Origin: Rhodoferax sp. BLA1
GTDB lineage: Bacteria; Pseudomonadota; Gammaproteobacteria; Burkholderiales; Burkholderiaceae_C
Assembly (NCBI RefSeq): GCF_013416775.1
Contig: NZ_SZVI01000009.1
Coordinates: forward strand, 186,001 to 250,000
Length of the DNA stretch: 64,000 nt
Reading direction: 5' to 3'
In this document: piece by piece, positions 38,495 through 47,605 of the stretch
Layout: each line of letters opens with the position of its first letter
Position numbering within the stretch: position 1 is the first letter of the stretch
Notes under the pieces: generated by a model
The model's database searches: none
What the model saw: only the letters and a program-made list of their open reading frames with translations
Told to the model about the DNA's origin: nothing
Position numbers and translations under genes: made by a program

Positions 38495-39468
38495 GATGCC
38501 ATCACAAAAAATGCCATCCGTCCCTCACCATATCCAGGAATGGCCAGCCGGAAATCGGAGCGTTGCCCCGGCTGAGCCAGCACCGAGGCCAGCTTGGCAA
38601 AGGTGTTTTTGACCACACTGGCCTTGGCCATGGTGACTTCGGTGACCGGGGACGCGGCCGATTCGCTCAGGCCCACAGCCGCTGCACGCAGAAACTCATT
38701 GGCTTTGTCCATCATCACGGCACTGGGCTGGCCGCTGGCCATCAAGGCCCGCACATCGTTGGGCAACAAACGCGCAGCACCGCCGCCCACCATACACACG
38801 GCATTGGTATCCATGACCCCAATGGCATACACCCCTTTTACCTCATTGGCGGCGTAAAGGCCCAACAAATTCTGGGGGGTCAGTGTCTCCAGTATCATTT
38901 TTTCGTGGGGAATCAGGCGAAACGGGATGTTGCCCAAGCGGTCCAGCAACAGCAACTGCATGGCCGCATGGCTGATCGGCTCCTCCCCCCGGCGCTGGGC
39001 CAATACAGGGGTTGTATCCGGGGAGTTTGCAGCCGCGCCGTCCAGCACGGCGGGGGCTTCACCCACCAGATCCTTCACCGCATTGGCCACCACCGCCACC
39101 AGTTCGGCATCGTCAAAAGGTTTGTGCAGGATAAACAGCGCACCATTGCTGATGGCTTCCTCCAGCAAGGCTGGGGTGCGCTCGGTGGTAACGAACCCCA
39201 CCCGCACATCCTGGTGCCCCAGCTGGCGCAGCGCCTGCACCATCTCCAGGCCGGACACCTTGGGCATGTGCCAGTCGGTGATCACCAGGTCCGGCTTGAA
39301 CGACGCGATCAGGTCCAGCGCCTGCTCACCGTCCAGGGCGGTCTCCACTTCAATAGGCGAGTAACCACAGCGTTGGATGGCGCGCCGCACAATGGCCTGA
39401 ATGGCACGGCTGTCATCGACCACCAGAAAGCGTAGAGGCGAAGGCAATTGAATAGGAGCTGTGGACAT
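38491..39468 (-). CDS. Response regulator with receiver domain and unknown output domain
   Basis: The 325-residue product has a receiver domain (about residues 12-132) with the acidic pocket VVDDSRA, the phospho-acceptor D65 in ITDWHMPK and the lysine in ILHKPF. Its C-terminal 180 residues have no standard output motif; they include KMILETLTPQNLLGLY and MDTNAVCMVGGGAARLLP. The ATG at 39466-39468 was chosen; the open frame runs 32 codons further upstream. It lies 5 bases after a CheX-like gene and is coupled to a coiled-coil membrane gene. Confidence 0.83.
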   Translation of the reverse strand: MSTAPIQLPSPLRFLVVDDSRAIQAIVRRAIQRCGYSPIEVETALDGEQALDLIASFKPDLVITDWHMPKVSGLEMVQALRQLGHQDVRVGFVTTERTPALLEEAISNGALFILHKPFDDAELVAVVANAVKDLVGEAPAVLDGAAANSPDTTPVLAQRRGEEPISHAAMQLLLLDRLGNIPFRLIPHEKMILETLTPQNLLGLYAANEVKGVYAIGVMDTNAVCMVGGGAARLLPNDVRALMASGQPSAVMMDKANEFLRAAAVGLSESAASPVTEVTMAKASVVKNTFAKLASVLAQPGQRSDFRLAIPGYGEGRMAFFVMAS

Positions 39469-39473
39469 GGTCG

Positions 39474-40016
39474 TCAGTGAGGTTGGCTGAAAATATGGTA
39501 CTCGACAACATAGAGCTGCGCGTTGTCGGTGTTGCTGACATACACCGACGCCACGCTGCTGCACGCGGCAATCTGCGCATAGTCGGTTGGGCTGGCCAAA
39601 AATGGCAACCCCATATGGATGTCAGAGCTGTCGCTGATGTGCAACGCCACACAGTCTGAAAACAGGTTGCAGATTTCGGCACACGCATCGTGCAAGTCGG
39701 CATCCTGCAGGCAAGCGGTGTCAACACCAAACATGTGGGCCGCCACGCCAAGGGCATCCGGGCGCTCAATCAGTACACCAATGCCGCCGGTGCGATGGTC
39801 TTGCGACAGCTTGAGCGGCATGAAATAACTGAACTCGGTAAACCCCAGCGCCGCCTCTTGGGTCTCACACAGGGCAAAACTGCGCTCTTGGCCAGACAAA
39901 AATTCCCACGCCTTGGTCAAGCCAGCACACACTTGCTCGACGTTGTTGCAGGGGTATAGGCGGGGCATTGGGCCAGTATCCGGCAATCTGGCGAGGTCCG
40001 TCAAATCCAGGCGCAC
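39474..40016 (-). CDS. CheX-like chemotaxis phosphatase
   Basis: The 180-residue product shows the CheC/CheX/FliY-type acidic motif ExxN as E114-N117 in ACAEICNLFSD. It follows an IGVLIERPDALGVAAHMFG segment similar to the CheX fold. Proteins of this type dephosphorylate response regulators such as CheY, so the receiver protein encoded 5 bases downstream is the obvious partner. The start is a GTG at 40014-40016 with AGGG 6 bases before it; an ATG 16 codons downstream is possible. Confidence 0.7.
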   Translation of the reverse strand: MRLDLTDLARLPDTGPMPRLYPCNNVEQVCAGLTKAWEFLSGQERSFALCETQEAALGFTEFSYFMPLKLSQDHRTGGIGVLIERPDALGVAAHMFGVDTACLQDADLHDACAEICNLFSDCVALHISDSSDIHMGLPFLASPTDYAQIAACSSVASVYVSNTDNAQLYVVEYHIFSQPH

Positions 40017-40089
40017 TGGTCACCCTGCGCGTACGGTCTGGTCTGGTGCACCGTCTACCCCAGCACCGACTACGGCACTTCCATAATAA

Positions 40090-40130
40090 AAAGGCTTCAT
40101 AACCCTTACTAAATAAGGACTACTTGCTAC
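40090..40130. repeat. Dispersed AT-rich repeat, degenerate copy F
   Basis: CCTTA (40104-40108) pairs with TAAGG (40114-40118) in an AT-rich surround that resembles the other copies. The flanking GGCTTCATAA and GACTACTTGCTACT agree only in part. It lies in the 257-base gap upstream of the lytS-like gene. Confidence 0.45.
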
Positions 40131-40273
40131 TCAATCGGTAGCATTCTTAGGTAATCAACTCACTGGGGTACGAGCAGCGCGTCGTTCTCCATGCTGAAAA
40201 CCGCTGCGTGGTGGGGCACGCCAAACGGATACCATACCTGCCCCTGTGCGGCTGCATTTCCTATCCGTAACCC

Positions 40274-41986
40274 ATGCTTGAGCTTCAGAATATCAATCAC
40301 CTGGCGCTGATCGGCAGTCTGCTGCAGCAGATGTGCGTCTATCTGGTGATCGCTTACCTGCTCTCCAAGACGCCGCTGTTTGCGCCTTTGATGCAGGTCA
40401 CCGTGCGTCTGCCCGACAAGCTGGTGTGTTATCTGGTTTTTTCGGCCTTCTGCATCATGGGCACCTACCTGGGCTTCCAGATCGAGGGGGCGATTGCCAA
40501 CACACGCGCCATTGGCGCGGTGCTCGGCGGCATCCTGGGCGGGCCGCTGGTGGGTTTCGCCGTTGGCCTGACTGGTGGCCTACACCGCTACTCACTGGGC
40601 GGTTATACCGATGCTGCTTGCGCGGTGTCGACCACCGTCGAGGGCCTGATCGGTGGTTACCTGCACCTGATTCTGCTCAAGCGCCACCGCGCCGACCGCC
40701 TGCTGAGCCCGATGATTGCGCTGGGCGCCACGCTGGTTGCCGAAATCTCGCAGATGGCCATCATTCTGCTGATGGCCCGGCCCTTCGACCAGGCGGCACG
40801 CCTGGTGGCACACATCGCACTGCCGATGATTGTGACCAACTCGGTGGGTGCCGCGCTCTTCATGCGCCTGATTCTGGACCGCCGAGAAACGCGGGAAAAA
40901 TATTCCATCGCCTTTTCGGCCAAGGCGCTGCGCATCGCCGAACGCTCGGTGGGTGTGTTGATGCAGGGCTTCAACGAGCAAAACTGCACCCGCATGGCCA
41001 GCATCATCCGCGAGGAAACCGGCGTTGGCGCGGTGGCGATCACCGATTGCGAGAAACTGCTCGGTTTTGTTGGCATTGGCGCTGACCACCATCTGCCGGG
41101 CACACCGATCTCTTCACCACACACCTTCTACGCCATCGCGCACAACGAAGTGGTGTATGCCGACGGCGCCACCCTCACCTACCACTGCTCGCTGTCCAAG
41201 GATTGCAAACTCGGCTCGTCACTGGTCATCCCGCTGCGGGGTGAAGGCAACCGCGTGTTTGGCACGATCAAGCTCTACGAACCTAAGAGCAAGTTCTTCT
41301 CGTCGCTCAATCGCACACTCGGCGAAGGCATCGCGCGTCTGCTCTCCAACCAGGTGCTGGCGGGAACGATTGAGGAGCAGAAACGCCTGTTGGCGCAATC
41401 GGAAGTCAAGCTGCTGCAGGCACAGATCAATCCGCACTTTCTGTTCAACGCGCTCAACACGCTGGCTGCGGTCATCCGCCGCGACCCCGTGGCGGCGCGG
41501 AAAATCGTCCAGTACCTGTCGACTTTTTTCCGCAAAAGCCTCAAGCGTGTCGGCGACGAATCCACGCTCAAGGACGAGATCGAGCACGTCGACGCCTATT
41601 TACAGATTGAGCTAGCGCGCCTTGCCGGACGACTCGACGTCGAGTTTTTGGTGGCCGAGGACTTGCTGCATCTGCGCCTGCCGACTTTTTCCCTGCAACC
41701 CATCGTCGAAAACGCCATCAAGTACGGCATTTCGCAGATGCTCGATCCAGGCAAGATCACCATCAGCGCGCAGCGCAGTGAGGAAGAGTTAACCATCGTC
41801 ATCGAAGACAGTGCCGGCCTCTACAAACCGCTGCCCAACGGTGACGGTCTGGGCATGAACCTGGTGGACCGGCGCATCAAGATCCGCTACGGCGCCGCCT
41901 ACGGCATCGAGGTGCGTTGTGAGGCCGAGCGCTGGACGCGGGTGAGCATCCGCGTGCCGGTCGAGCAGGAGCTTGTCACATGCTGA
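40274..41986 (+). CDS. LytS/BtsS-type sensor histidine kinase
   Basis: The 570-residue product has an N-terminal 5TM-Lyt domain (about residues 10-190, including VRLPDKLVCYLVFSAFCIMG). A GAF-like domain follows (SIIREETGVGAVAITDCE), then a histidine kinase core. The phosphorylated histidine is in INPHFLFNALNTLAAVIRR, the LytS/YehU hallmark, and the ATPase part has GDGLGMNLVDRRI. It overlaps the response-regulator gene by 7 bases. With a CstA-type transporter next door, it likely senses extracellular pyruvate or a related substrate, as E. coli BtsS does; that is inference from gene order. Confidence 0.9.
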   Translation: MLELQNINHLALIGSLLQQMCVYLVIAYLLSKTPLFAPLMQVTVRLPDKLVCYLVFSAFCIMGTYLGFQIEGAIANTRAIGAVLGGILGGPLVGFAVGLTGGLHRYSLGGYTDAACAVSTTVEGLIGGYLHLILLKRHRADRLLSPMIALGATLVAEISQMAIILLMARPFDQAARLVAHIALPMIVTNSVGAALFMRLILDRRETREKYSIAFSAKALRIAERSVGVLMQGFNEQNCTRMASIIREETGVGAVAITDCEKLLGFVGIGADHHLPGTPISSPHTFYAIAHNEVVYADGATLTYHCSLSKDCKLGSSLVIPLRGEGNRVFGTIKLYEPKSKFFSSLNRTLGEGIARLLSNQVLAGTIEEQKRLLAQSEVKLLQAQINPHFLFNALNTLAAVIRRDPVAARKIVQYLSTFFRKSLKRVGDESTLKDEIEHVDAYLQIELARLAGRLDVEFLVAEDLLHLRLPTFSLQPIVENAIKYGISQMLDPGKITISAQRSEEELTIVIEDSAGLYKPLPNGDGLGMNLVDRRIKIRYGAAYGIEVRCEAERWTRVSIRVPVEQELVTC

Positions 41987-42696
41987 GCGCACTGATCATC
42001 GACGACGAAGCGCCCGCGCGCGAAGAACTCAAGGCCTTGCTCGCCGACGCAAGCGACGTGGAGGTGATTGGTGAATGCAGCAACGCCATCGAAGGGCTGT
42101 CGGCGATTCACCGCTTGCGCCCCGACGTGGTGTTTCTCGACATCCAGATGCCGCGTGTCTCCGGCTTGGAGATGGTTGGCATGATCGAGCCCTCGGCGCT
42201 GCCACACATCGTTTTTGTGACCGCCTACGACGAACATGCCCTGCAGGCCTTTGAAGAACACGCCGCAGACTATCTTTTGAAACCGGTCGACGCGCAGCGC
42301 CTGGCCAAGACGCTGGACTGGCTGCGCGCTGGCAAACACCCCTCAGCGACGGCTTTTCCCGGCACCAACAGCCCCTTGCGGCAAATTCCGTGCACCCTGC
42401 GCAACCGCATCCTGCTGATTGCGCTTGAAGACATCGAGTACATCAACACCACGGTCTGCGGCGTTCAGGTCATCGCTTTGAACAAACAGGGTGTGACCGA
42501 ACTGACGCTCAAGATATTGCAGGAGCGCACCGCCTTGATCCGCTGCCATCGGCAATACCTCATCAATCTGGACCACATTGCCGAGATCGAACTGCTGGAC
42601 AACGGTGCGGCGGAGATCATCACCCATAGCGGCAAACGCGTGCCGGCGAGCCGCCGCTATCTGCGTGACATCAAGGACAAGCTGCTCATCGGCTGA
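41980..42696 (+). CDS. LytTR-family response regulator (BtsR-like)
   Basis: The 238-residue product has a receiver domain (LIIDDEAPAREELKALLADA; phospho-acceptor Asp in VVFLDIQMPRVSG). A C-terminal LytTR DNA-binding domain follows, starting near residue 135 (LRNRILLIALEDIEYINTT) and ending RRYLRDIKDKLL. It overlaps the kinase gene by 7 bases. Its target is probably the cstA gene downstream, where a direct repeat of GACCTCT occurs. Confidence 0.93.
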   Translation: MLSALIIDDEAPAREELKALLADASDVEVIGECSNAIEGLSAIHRLRPDVVFLDIQMPRVSGLEMVGMIEPSALPHIVFVTAYDEHALQAFEEHAADYLLKPVDAQRLAKTLDWLRAGKHPSATAFPGTNSPLRQIPCTLRNRILLIALEDIEYINTTVCGVQVIALNKQGVTELTLKILQERTALIRCHRQYLINLDHIAEIELLDNGAAEIITHSGKRVPASRRYLRDIKDKLLIG

Positions 42697-42726
42697 CTCC
42701 GGCAGGCACCGCTTGATGCCGTTGGC

Positions 42727-42753
42727 GACCTCTGGATCGCTACCCGGACCTCT
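42727..42753 (+). promoter_or_regulatory. Candidate LytTR direct repeat upstream of cstA
   Basis: GACCTCT occurs twice, at 42727-42733 and 42747-42753, with a 20-base period, about 140-160 bases before the cstA start. LytTR regulators bind pairs of direct repeats spaced about two helical turns, and E. coli BtsR uses a repeat beginning ACC. The match is suggestive only. Confidence 0.35.
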
Positions 42754-42889
42754 CGCCAGATAGTCCCTCCAGGCCGGGCCCAAACCCACTACATTGCGCC
42801 CAGCCCCCGTGCAGGAGCGGTCACTATCCGCACGTTTCTGCACGTGCAAGAAGCTATCTGGGGCGGCATACCAACAAACGGAGAAACTG

Positions 42890-44701
42890 ATGAATTCATT
42901 GACGCTGATTTTTGTGGCGGCACTGGTCTTCGCCATTGCCTACCGCTTCTACGGCATTTTCCTGGCCCAAAAGGTCATGAATCTGCGCGCGGAGCGGGAA
43001 ACGCCGGCGGTGACCATGGAAGACGGTCACGACTATGTCAAGACCAACAAATATGTGCTGTTCGGGCACCACTTTGCGGCCATCGCCGCTGCCGGGCCGC
43101 TGCTCGGGCCGGTGCTGGCTGCGCAGTTCGGCTACATGCCGGGTGCGCTCTGGATTCTGATCGGCTGTGTGCTGGCCGGTGGCGTGCACGACATGGTCGT
43201 GTTGTTCGCTTCGGTCCGCCACAAAGGCCGCAGCCTGTCGGTGATCGCTGAAACCGAGATCGGCAAAGCCGCCGGCAAAGTGGCGTCGGTGGCCATCCTG
43301 TTCATCCTGATCCTGACACTGGCCGGGCTCTCGATTGCTGTGGTCAACGCCATGTTCAACAGCCCGTGGGGCACCTTCACGGTCTTCGCCACGCTGCCGA
43401 TTGCGATGATCATGGGCGTGTACATGCACTACATCCGCCCCGGTGACATCAAGGGCATGAGCATCATCGGTGTGGTTCTGCTGCTGATCTCCTTGTGGGT
43501 TGGCCCCTACGTTGCAGCCGATCCGGCGCTGGCCAAGATGTTCACCTTCACCAAAAAAGAGCTGTCGGTGATCATTCCGGCTTACGGCTTCATCGCGTCG
43601 GTGCTGCCGGTCTGGTTCCTGCTGGTACCGCGTGACTACCTGTCCACCTACCTCAAGATCGGCACCATCGCCGCGTTGGCACTGGGCATTGTGTTTGTCC
43701 ATCCCGAGCTGCAGATGCCTGCCTTTACCCCATTCATCTTCGGTGGTGGCCCGGTCATTCCAGGTGCAGCCTTCCCCTTCCTGTTCATCACCATCGCCTG
43801 CGGCGCACTGTCTGGCTTTCACGCCATCATTGGTTCGGGCACCACACCCAAGATGATCGCCAACGAGAAGGACATTCTCTTTGTCGGTTACGGTGCCATG
43901 CTGACCGAAGGTTTCGTCGCCATCATGGCGTTGATCGCCGCCTGCGTTCTGGTGCCGGCTGACTACTTCGCGATCAACGCAGCACCCGCAGCGTTTGCCA
44001 AACTGGGTATCGCCACGGTCAACCTGCCCGAACTCGCAGCCCAGGTGGGTGAAGAGGTGCAAGGACGCCCGGGCGGCGCCGTTTCTCTGGCGGTTGGCAT
44101 GGCCTACATTTTCTCGGCGGTGCCGTTCATGAAAGGCATGATGGCCTACTGGTACCACTTCGCCATCATGTTCGAAGCGGTCTTCATCCTGACCGCTGTG
44201 GATGCCGGTACCCGCGTTGGCCGTTATCTGCTGCAAGAAATGATGGGCAAGGTCTATGCACCGTTTTCCGACAACTCCTGGACGCCGGGCATCATTGTGA
44301 CCAGCGCTCTGTTTACAGGCTCATGGGGCTACCTGGTCTACACCGGCGATATTTCGACGATCTGGCCGCTGTTCGGCATGGCCAACCAGCTGCTCGCCGC
44401 CACTGCGCTGATCATTGGGACAACCATGCTGATCCGTCTGGGCAAGGCCAAATATGCCTGGGTGACCGCCGTTCCGGGGCTGCTGGTGTTCCCGATCGTG
44501 ATGTGGGCCGGTTACCTCAACATCACTGGCAACTACATGCCCAAACAGCTGTACCTGCTGACCACCATGTCGGGCATCCTGATGGTCTTGATCTCCATCG
44601 TTTTTGTCGCCGCTTTCGCGCGCTGGTATGAACTGCTGCAGATCGACAAACAGGTGACCGACAAGTTCGGCGACCAAGTCCTCGCCCTCGTCAGCGACTA
44701 G
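42890..44701 (+). CDS. cstA: CstA/BtsT-family transporter (peptide or pyruvate)
   Basis: The 603-residue product is a polytopic membrane protein of the carbon-starvation CstA family, whose E. coli members import pyruvate. Recognisable parts are the N-terminal AIAYRFYGIFLAQKVMNL, TNKYVLFGHHFAAIAAAGPL, GSGTTPKMIANEKDILFVGYG and LFGMANQLLAATALIIGTT. I chose the ATG at 42890; the frame stays open 32 codons upstream without TM segments. It follows the LytS/LytR pair by 193 bases and ends before a strong terminator. The substrate is inferred from the family and gene order. Confidence 0.92.
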   Translation: MNSLTLIFVAALVFAIAYRFYGIFLAQKVMNLRAERETPAVTMEDGHDYVKTNKYVLFGHHFAAIAAAGPLLGPVLAAQFGYMPGALWILIGCVLAGGVHDMVVLFASVRHKGRSLSVIAETEIGKAAGKVASVAILFILILTLAGLSIAVVNAMFNSPWGTFTVFATLPIAMIMGVYMHYIRPGDIKGMSIIGVVLLLISLWVGPYVAADPALAKMFTFTKKELSVIIPAYGFIASVLPVWFLLVPRDYLSTYLKIGTIAALALGIVFVHPELQMPAFTPFIFGGGPVIPGAAFPFLFITIACGALSGFHAIIGSGTTPKMIANEKDILFVGYGAMLTEGFVAIMALIAACVLVPADYFAINAAPAAFAKLGIATVNLPELAAQVGEEVQGRPGGAVSLAVGMAYIFSAVPFMKGMMAYWYHFAIMFEAVFILTAVDAGTRVGRYLLQEMMGKVYAPFSDNSWTPGIIVTSALFTGSWGYLVYTGDISTIWPLFGMANQLLAATALIIGTTMLIRLGKAKYAWVTAVPGLLVFPIVMWAGYLNITGNYMPKQLYLLTTMSGILMVLISIVFVAAFARWYELLQIDKQVTDKFGDQVLALVSD

Positions 44702-44706
44702 ACCAA

Positions 44707-44739
44707 CTAGACGTCTAGACTCGCAGAAACTGCGAGTCT
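44707..44739. repeat. Palindrome and perfect hairpin just after cstA
   Basis: CTAGACGTCTAG (44707-44718) is a 12-base perfect palindrome. It overlaps AGACTCGCAG-AAA-CTGCGAGTCT (44717-44739), a perfect 10-bp stem with a 3-base loop. No T-run follows directly, so it may stabilise or process the cstA mRNA before the true terminator downstream. Confidence 0.75.
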
Positions 44740-44745
44740 GACCAG

Positions 44746-44778
44746 GCCAGCGCCCCCGGGGTCGCTGGCTTTTTTTTT
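44746..44778 (+). terminator. Rho-independent terminator of cstA
   Basis: GCCAGCG (44746-44752) pairs with CGCTGGC (44763-44769) around CCCCCGGGGT. Nine T follow directly at 44770-44778. It is correctly placed 45 bases after the cstA stop. Confidence 0.92.
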
Positions 44779-44923
44779 GGTGCGGCAAGGCCATCTGCTG
44801 GCGCCACCCGCCTCCTGATGCAATAGTCGCCTTGGCACGTCGACGCCACCCTCTTGGGTTCAGTGCGCGCCAGCGACAGTCCTGGCACCTGTGGCCAGGT
44901 TGCCGATGGCGGCCTTCAATACG

Positions 44924-44976
44924 CTATACAAAAAGTAGCTGATAGCGCATATGCAACATGGGCTAATCACCTATTT
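44924..44976. repeat. Dispersed AT-rich repeat, subtype copy G
   Basis: The right half TATGCAACATGGGCTAATCAC plus CTATTT matches copy H (61422-61468) closely, although the hairpin of copies A and J is not kept. It lies in the 366-base gap between cstA and the RND operon. That gap otherwise holds the terminator, the palindrome and a lone TTGACA (45004-45009) without a good -10. Confidence 0.6.
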
Positions 44977-45068
44977 ACTAAGCAACACACCAGATACAAA
45001 CGCTTGACAATAGCAGCTTACTATGGGACCTTGTTCAGCACTCCGCCGCCCAGCCACACCACCCATCC

Positions 45069-46475
45069 ATGCTGTTACCACCCATCTCCCCGGCCCGCTC
45101 GGTCTTGCCGCTGCTGCTCTGCGCCCTGTTGTCGGCCTGTGCTGCAGTTGGCCCAAACTATGACCCGCCCGCCGCAGAACAACTCACCGTCCCCAGCCAA
45201 TGGCAGGCGGCCTTACCGCATGGCGGTGATACCAAGCAGCTGTTGAGCTGGTGGACGCGACTGCAAGATGCAAGCTTGAATCGCCTGTTGCAGGCCGCCG
45301 AAGCCAGCAGCCCATCACTGCAAAAAGCCGCTGCCAATATCACCTCGGCCCGCGCCAGCGTCACCACCGCGCGTGCATCCGGCCAACCGACTTTGAGCGG
45401 CTCGGCCTCAGCCAGCCGCAACAACACCTTAGGCTCTGCCCAGACCACCACCAGCGGCGGGCTCGATGCCAGCTGGGAGATTGATCTCTTCGGCAGCGTA
45501 CGCCGCTCCGCCGAGTCCGCCGACGCGCTGCTGCAAGCCCGCCAAGCCGACTGGCATGACGCACGCGTTTCGTTGGCTGCCGAAGTGGCCACCAACTACG
45601 TCACCTACCGCGCCTGCCAGTTGACGCTGCAAACCGTGCAATCCAGTGCACTCTCCAACCAGGCCACGGCGCGCATCACCCAGCGCTCTTGGCAAGCTGG
45701 CATGACGGCACGCGCCGATGCCGATTTGGCTGACGCCAGTGCCGCCAGCGCGTCCGCCAGCGCCATTGCCCAACAGGCCGAGTGCGACGTCACCATCAAA
45801 TCCCTGGTCGCCCTGACCGGGCTGGCAGAACCTGCGTTGCGTCAGCTGCTGGATGTGCAGCCGCCCAAACTACCCCCTCCCGATAGCCTGGCAGTGCAAA
45901 CACTGCCGGTGGATCTGCTCAGCCAGCGGCCGGATCTGGTCTCGGCTGAGCGTGCCCTGGCCGCCGCCAGCGCCAAGATAGGTGTGGCCGAGGCTGACCG
46001 TTATCCGCGCCTGTCACTGACGGGTTCGTTGTCAGGCAGTCGCACCAATGGGGTGGACACCACGCCCTGGTCTTTTGGCCCCAGCCTGTCCCTGCCGCTG
46101 CTCAATGGTGGTGCCAAACGCGCTGCCGTAGATTCCGCCCAGGCAGCTTATGACCTGGCGCTGGCCACCTACCAGCAGTCTGTGCGCACGGCTGTGCAAG
46201 AGGTTGAACAAAACCTGGTGCAGCAGACGAGCGCCGAGCGCCGCACAGCCGATGTACGCCGCAGCGCCGAAGGCTACCGCGCTTATGCCAGCGCGGTGGA
46301 AGCCAACTGGCGCGCTGGTGGCGACAGCCTGCTGAACCTGGAGGTCGCCCGGCGCAATGCCATTGCGGCCGAACAAAACCTGATTACCGTGCAGCGCGAC
46401 CAGTTGCTGTACGGCATTGCCTTGTACAAAGCCGTTGGCGGTGGTTGGTCGGTATCCCTTGGAGACGTGAAGTGA
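45069..46475 (+). CDS. RND efflux outer-membrane factor (OprM/NodT family lipoprotein)
   Basis: The 468-residue product is a TolC-type channel. It has a signal peptide with a lipobox cysteine (LLLCALLSAC), then VGPNYDPP, which is typical of NodT/OprM N-termini. Two outer-membrane efflux repeats follow, with the GSASASRNNTLGSAQTTTSG strand and the second-half GVAEADRYPRLSLTGSLSGS. It is first in a three-gene operon; the stop overlaps the adaptor's GTG (GTGA). The exported substrates are not visible from sequence. Confidence 0.93.
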   Translation: MLLPPISPARSVLPLLLCALLSACAAVGPNYDPPAAEQLTVPSQWQAALPHGGDTKQLLSWWTRLQDASLNRLLQAAEASSPSLQKAAANITSARASVTTARASGQPTLSGSASASRNNTLGSAQTTTSGGLDASWEIDLFGSVRRSAESADALLQARQADWHDARVSLAAEVATNYVTYRACQLTLQTVQSSALSNQATARITQRSWQAGMTARADADLADASAASASASAIAQQAECDVTIKSLVALTGLAEPALRQLLDVQPPKLPPPDSLAVQTLPVDLLSQRPDLVSAERALAAASAKIGVAEADRYPRLSLTGSLSGSRTNGVDTTPWSFGPSLSLPLLNGGAKRAAVDSAQAAYDLALATYQQSVRTAVQEVEQNLVQQTSAERRTADVRRSAEGYRAYASAVEANWRAGGDSLLNLEVARRNAIAAEQNLITVQRDQLLYGIALYKAVGGGWSVSLGDVK

Positions 46476-47605
46476 AATTAGCAAAAATCAGTCTGATCGC
46501 CGCCGCTGCGTTGTTGGTCGTTGTTGGTGGTGTATGGGTGCTCACATCCGGTGCCACACCTGCTGCCACGGTGGCACCCAGCGCCAATGCCGGGTTGACC
46601 GTCAGCGCCGTCACACCCCAGCAGGTCACCTGGGGCCGCAGCCTGCAGCTGTCTGGCGGGTTGTTTGCCTGGCAAACCGCCAGCATCGCCAGCGAAGAAG
46701 CCGGTCTGCGCATCGCTGAGGTGCTGGTGGACGTCGGCAGCGTGGTCAAACGCGGCCAGTTGTTGGCACGCTTGAACGACGACACGGTGCAGGCCGACCT
46801 GCGCTCCCAGCAGGCGGCCGTGGCCCAGGCCCGCGCCAAGCTGACCCAGGCCAAGGCCGAGGCCGACCGTAGCCGGGTGGTGAAAGACAGTGGCGCCTTG
46901 TCGGAGCAGCAGGTCACCTCCTACCTGGTCGCCGAACAGACTGCCCAGGCCAGCCTGGACGCCGCCCTGGCCACGCTGGACAGCCAGCGCATCAAGCTCG
47001 CGCACACCCGCATCCTGGCGGTGGACGACGGCATCATCTCCAGCCGCAGCGCCACGCTGGGCAATGTGGTGGCCTCGGGCACTGAGCTGTTCCAGCTGGT
47101 GCGTCAGCGCCGCGTGGAATGGCGCGCCGAGGTGACAGGCCAACAAATCAGCTCCCTGAAGCCTGGCCAGACAGCCAAGATCACCCTGCCCGACGGCAGC
47201 CAGGTGGCCGGCCGCCTGCGCTTGGTCAGCCCGACGCTGGACAGCGGCACCCGCAATGGACTGGCTTATGTGGACCTGCCCGTGGGTAGCACCGCCAGAG
47301 TTGGCATGTATGTGCGCGGCGAGATCAATACGGGCCAGGCGCCAGCCCTTACCGTGCCCAGCAGCACCGTGGTGCTGCGCGACGGCAACAGCTATGTGTT
47401 TGAGAAAGACGGCACCACCAAGGTGGCGCAGCGCCAGGTGCAGACTGGGCGGCGTGTGGGTGACCAGGTGGAGATCACCAGCGGCATCGGCGCGCAGGCG
47501 CAATTGGTGCTCAGCGGTGGCGCCTTCCTGAAAGATGGTGACCCAGTGCAGTGGATCACGGCAACCAGCAACACCAGCAGCAAGTCGACCAAGGTGGCTC
47601 CATGA
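46472..47605 (+). CDS. RND efflux periplasmic adaptor (membrane-fusion protein)
   Basis: The 377-residue HlyD/MFP-type protein has an N-terminal anchor (LAKISLIAAAALLVVVGGVWV). Barrel-sandwich and coiled-coil parts follow (VLVDVGSVVKRGQLLARLND; AQARAKLTQAKAEADRSRVV), then a C-terminal beta-barrel. A GTG at 46472 with GGAGA 6-7 bases before it is the start; the frame opens nine codons earlier. The end overlaps the pump start by ATGA, so translation is coupled along the operon. Confidence 0.92.
   Translation: MKLAKISLIAAAALLVVVGGVWVLTSGATPAATVAPSANAGLTVSAVTPQQVTWGRSLQLSGGLFAWQTASIASEEAGLRIAEVLVDVGSVVKRGQLLARLNDDTVQADLRSQQAAVAQARAKLTQAKAEADRSRVVKDSGALSEQQVTSYLVAEQTAQASLDAALATLDSQRIKLAHTRILAVDDGIISSRSATLGNVVASGTELFQLVRQRRVEWRAEVTGQQISSLKPGQTAKITLPDGSQVAGRLRLVSPTLDSGTRNGLAYVDLPVGSTARVGMYVRGEINTGQAPALTVPSSTVVLRDGNSYVFEKDGTTKVAQRQVQTGRRVGDQVEITSGIGAQAQLVLSGGAFLKDGDPVQWITATSNTSSKSTKVAP

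Noticed and set aside
45004..45009. TTGACA upstream of the RND operon as a promoter
   Set aside because: No acceptable -10 stands 16-18 bases downstream, so it was not called.
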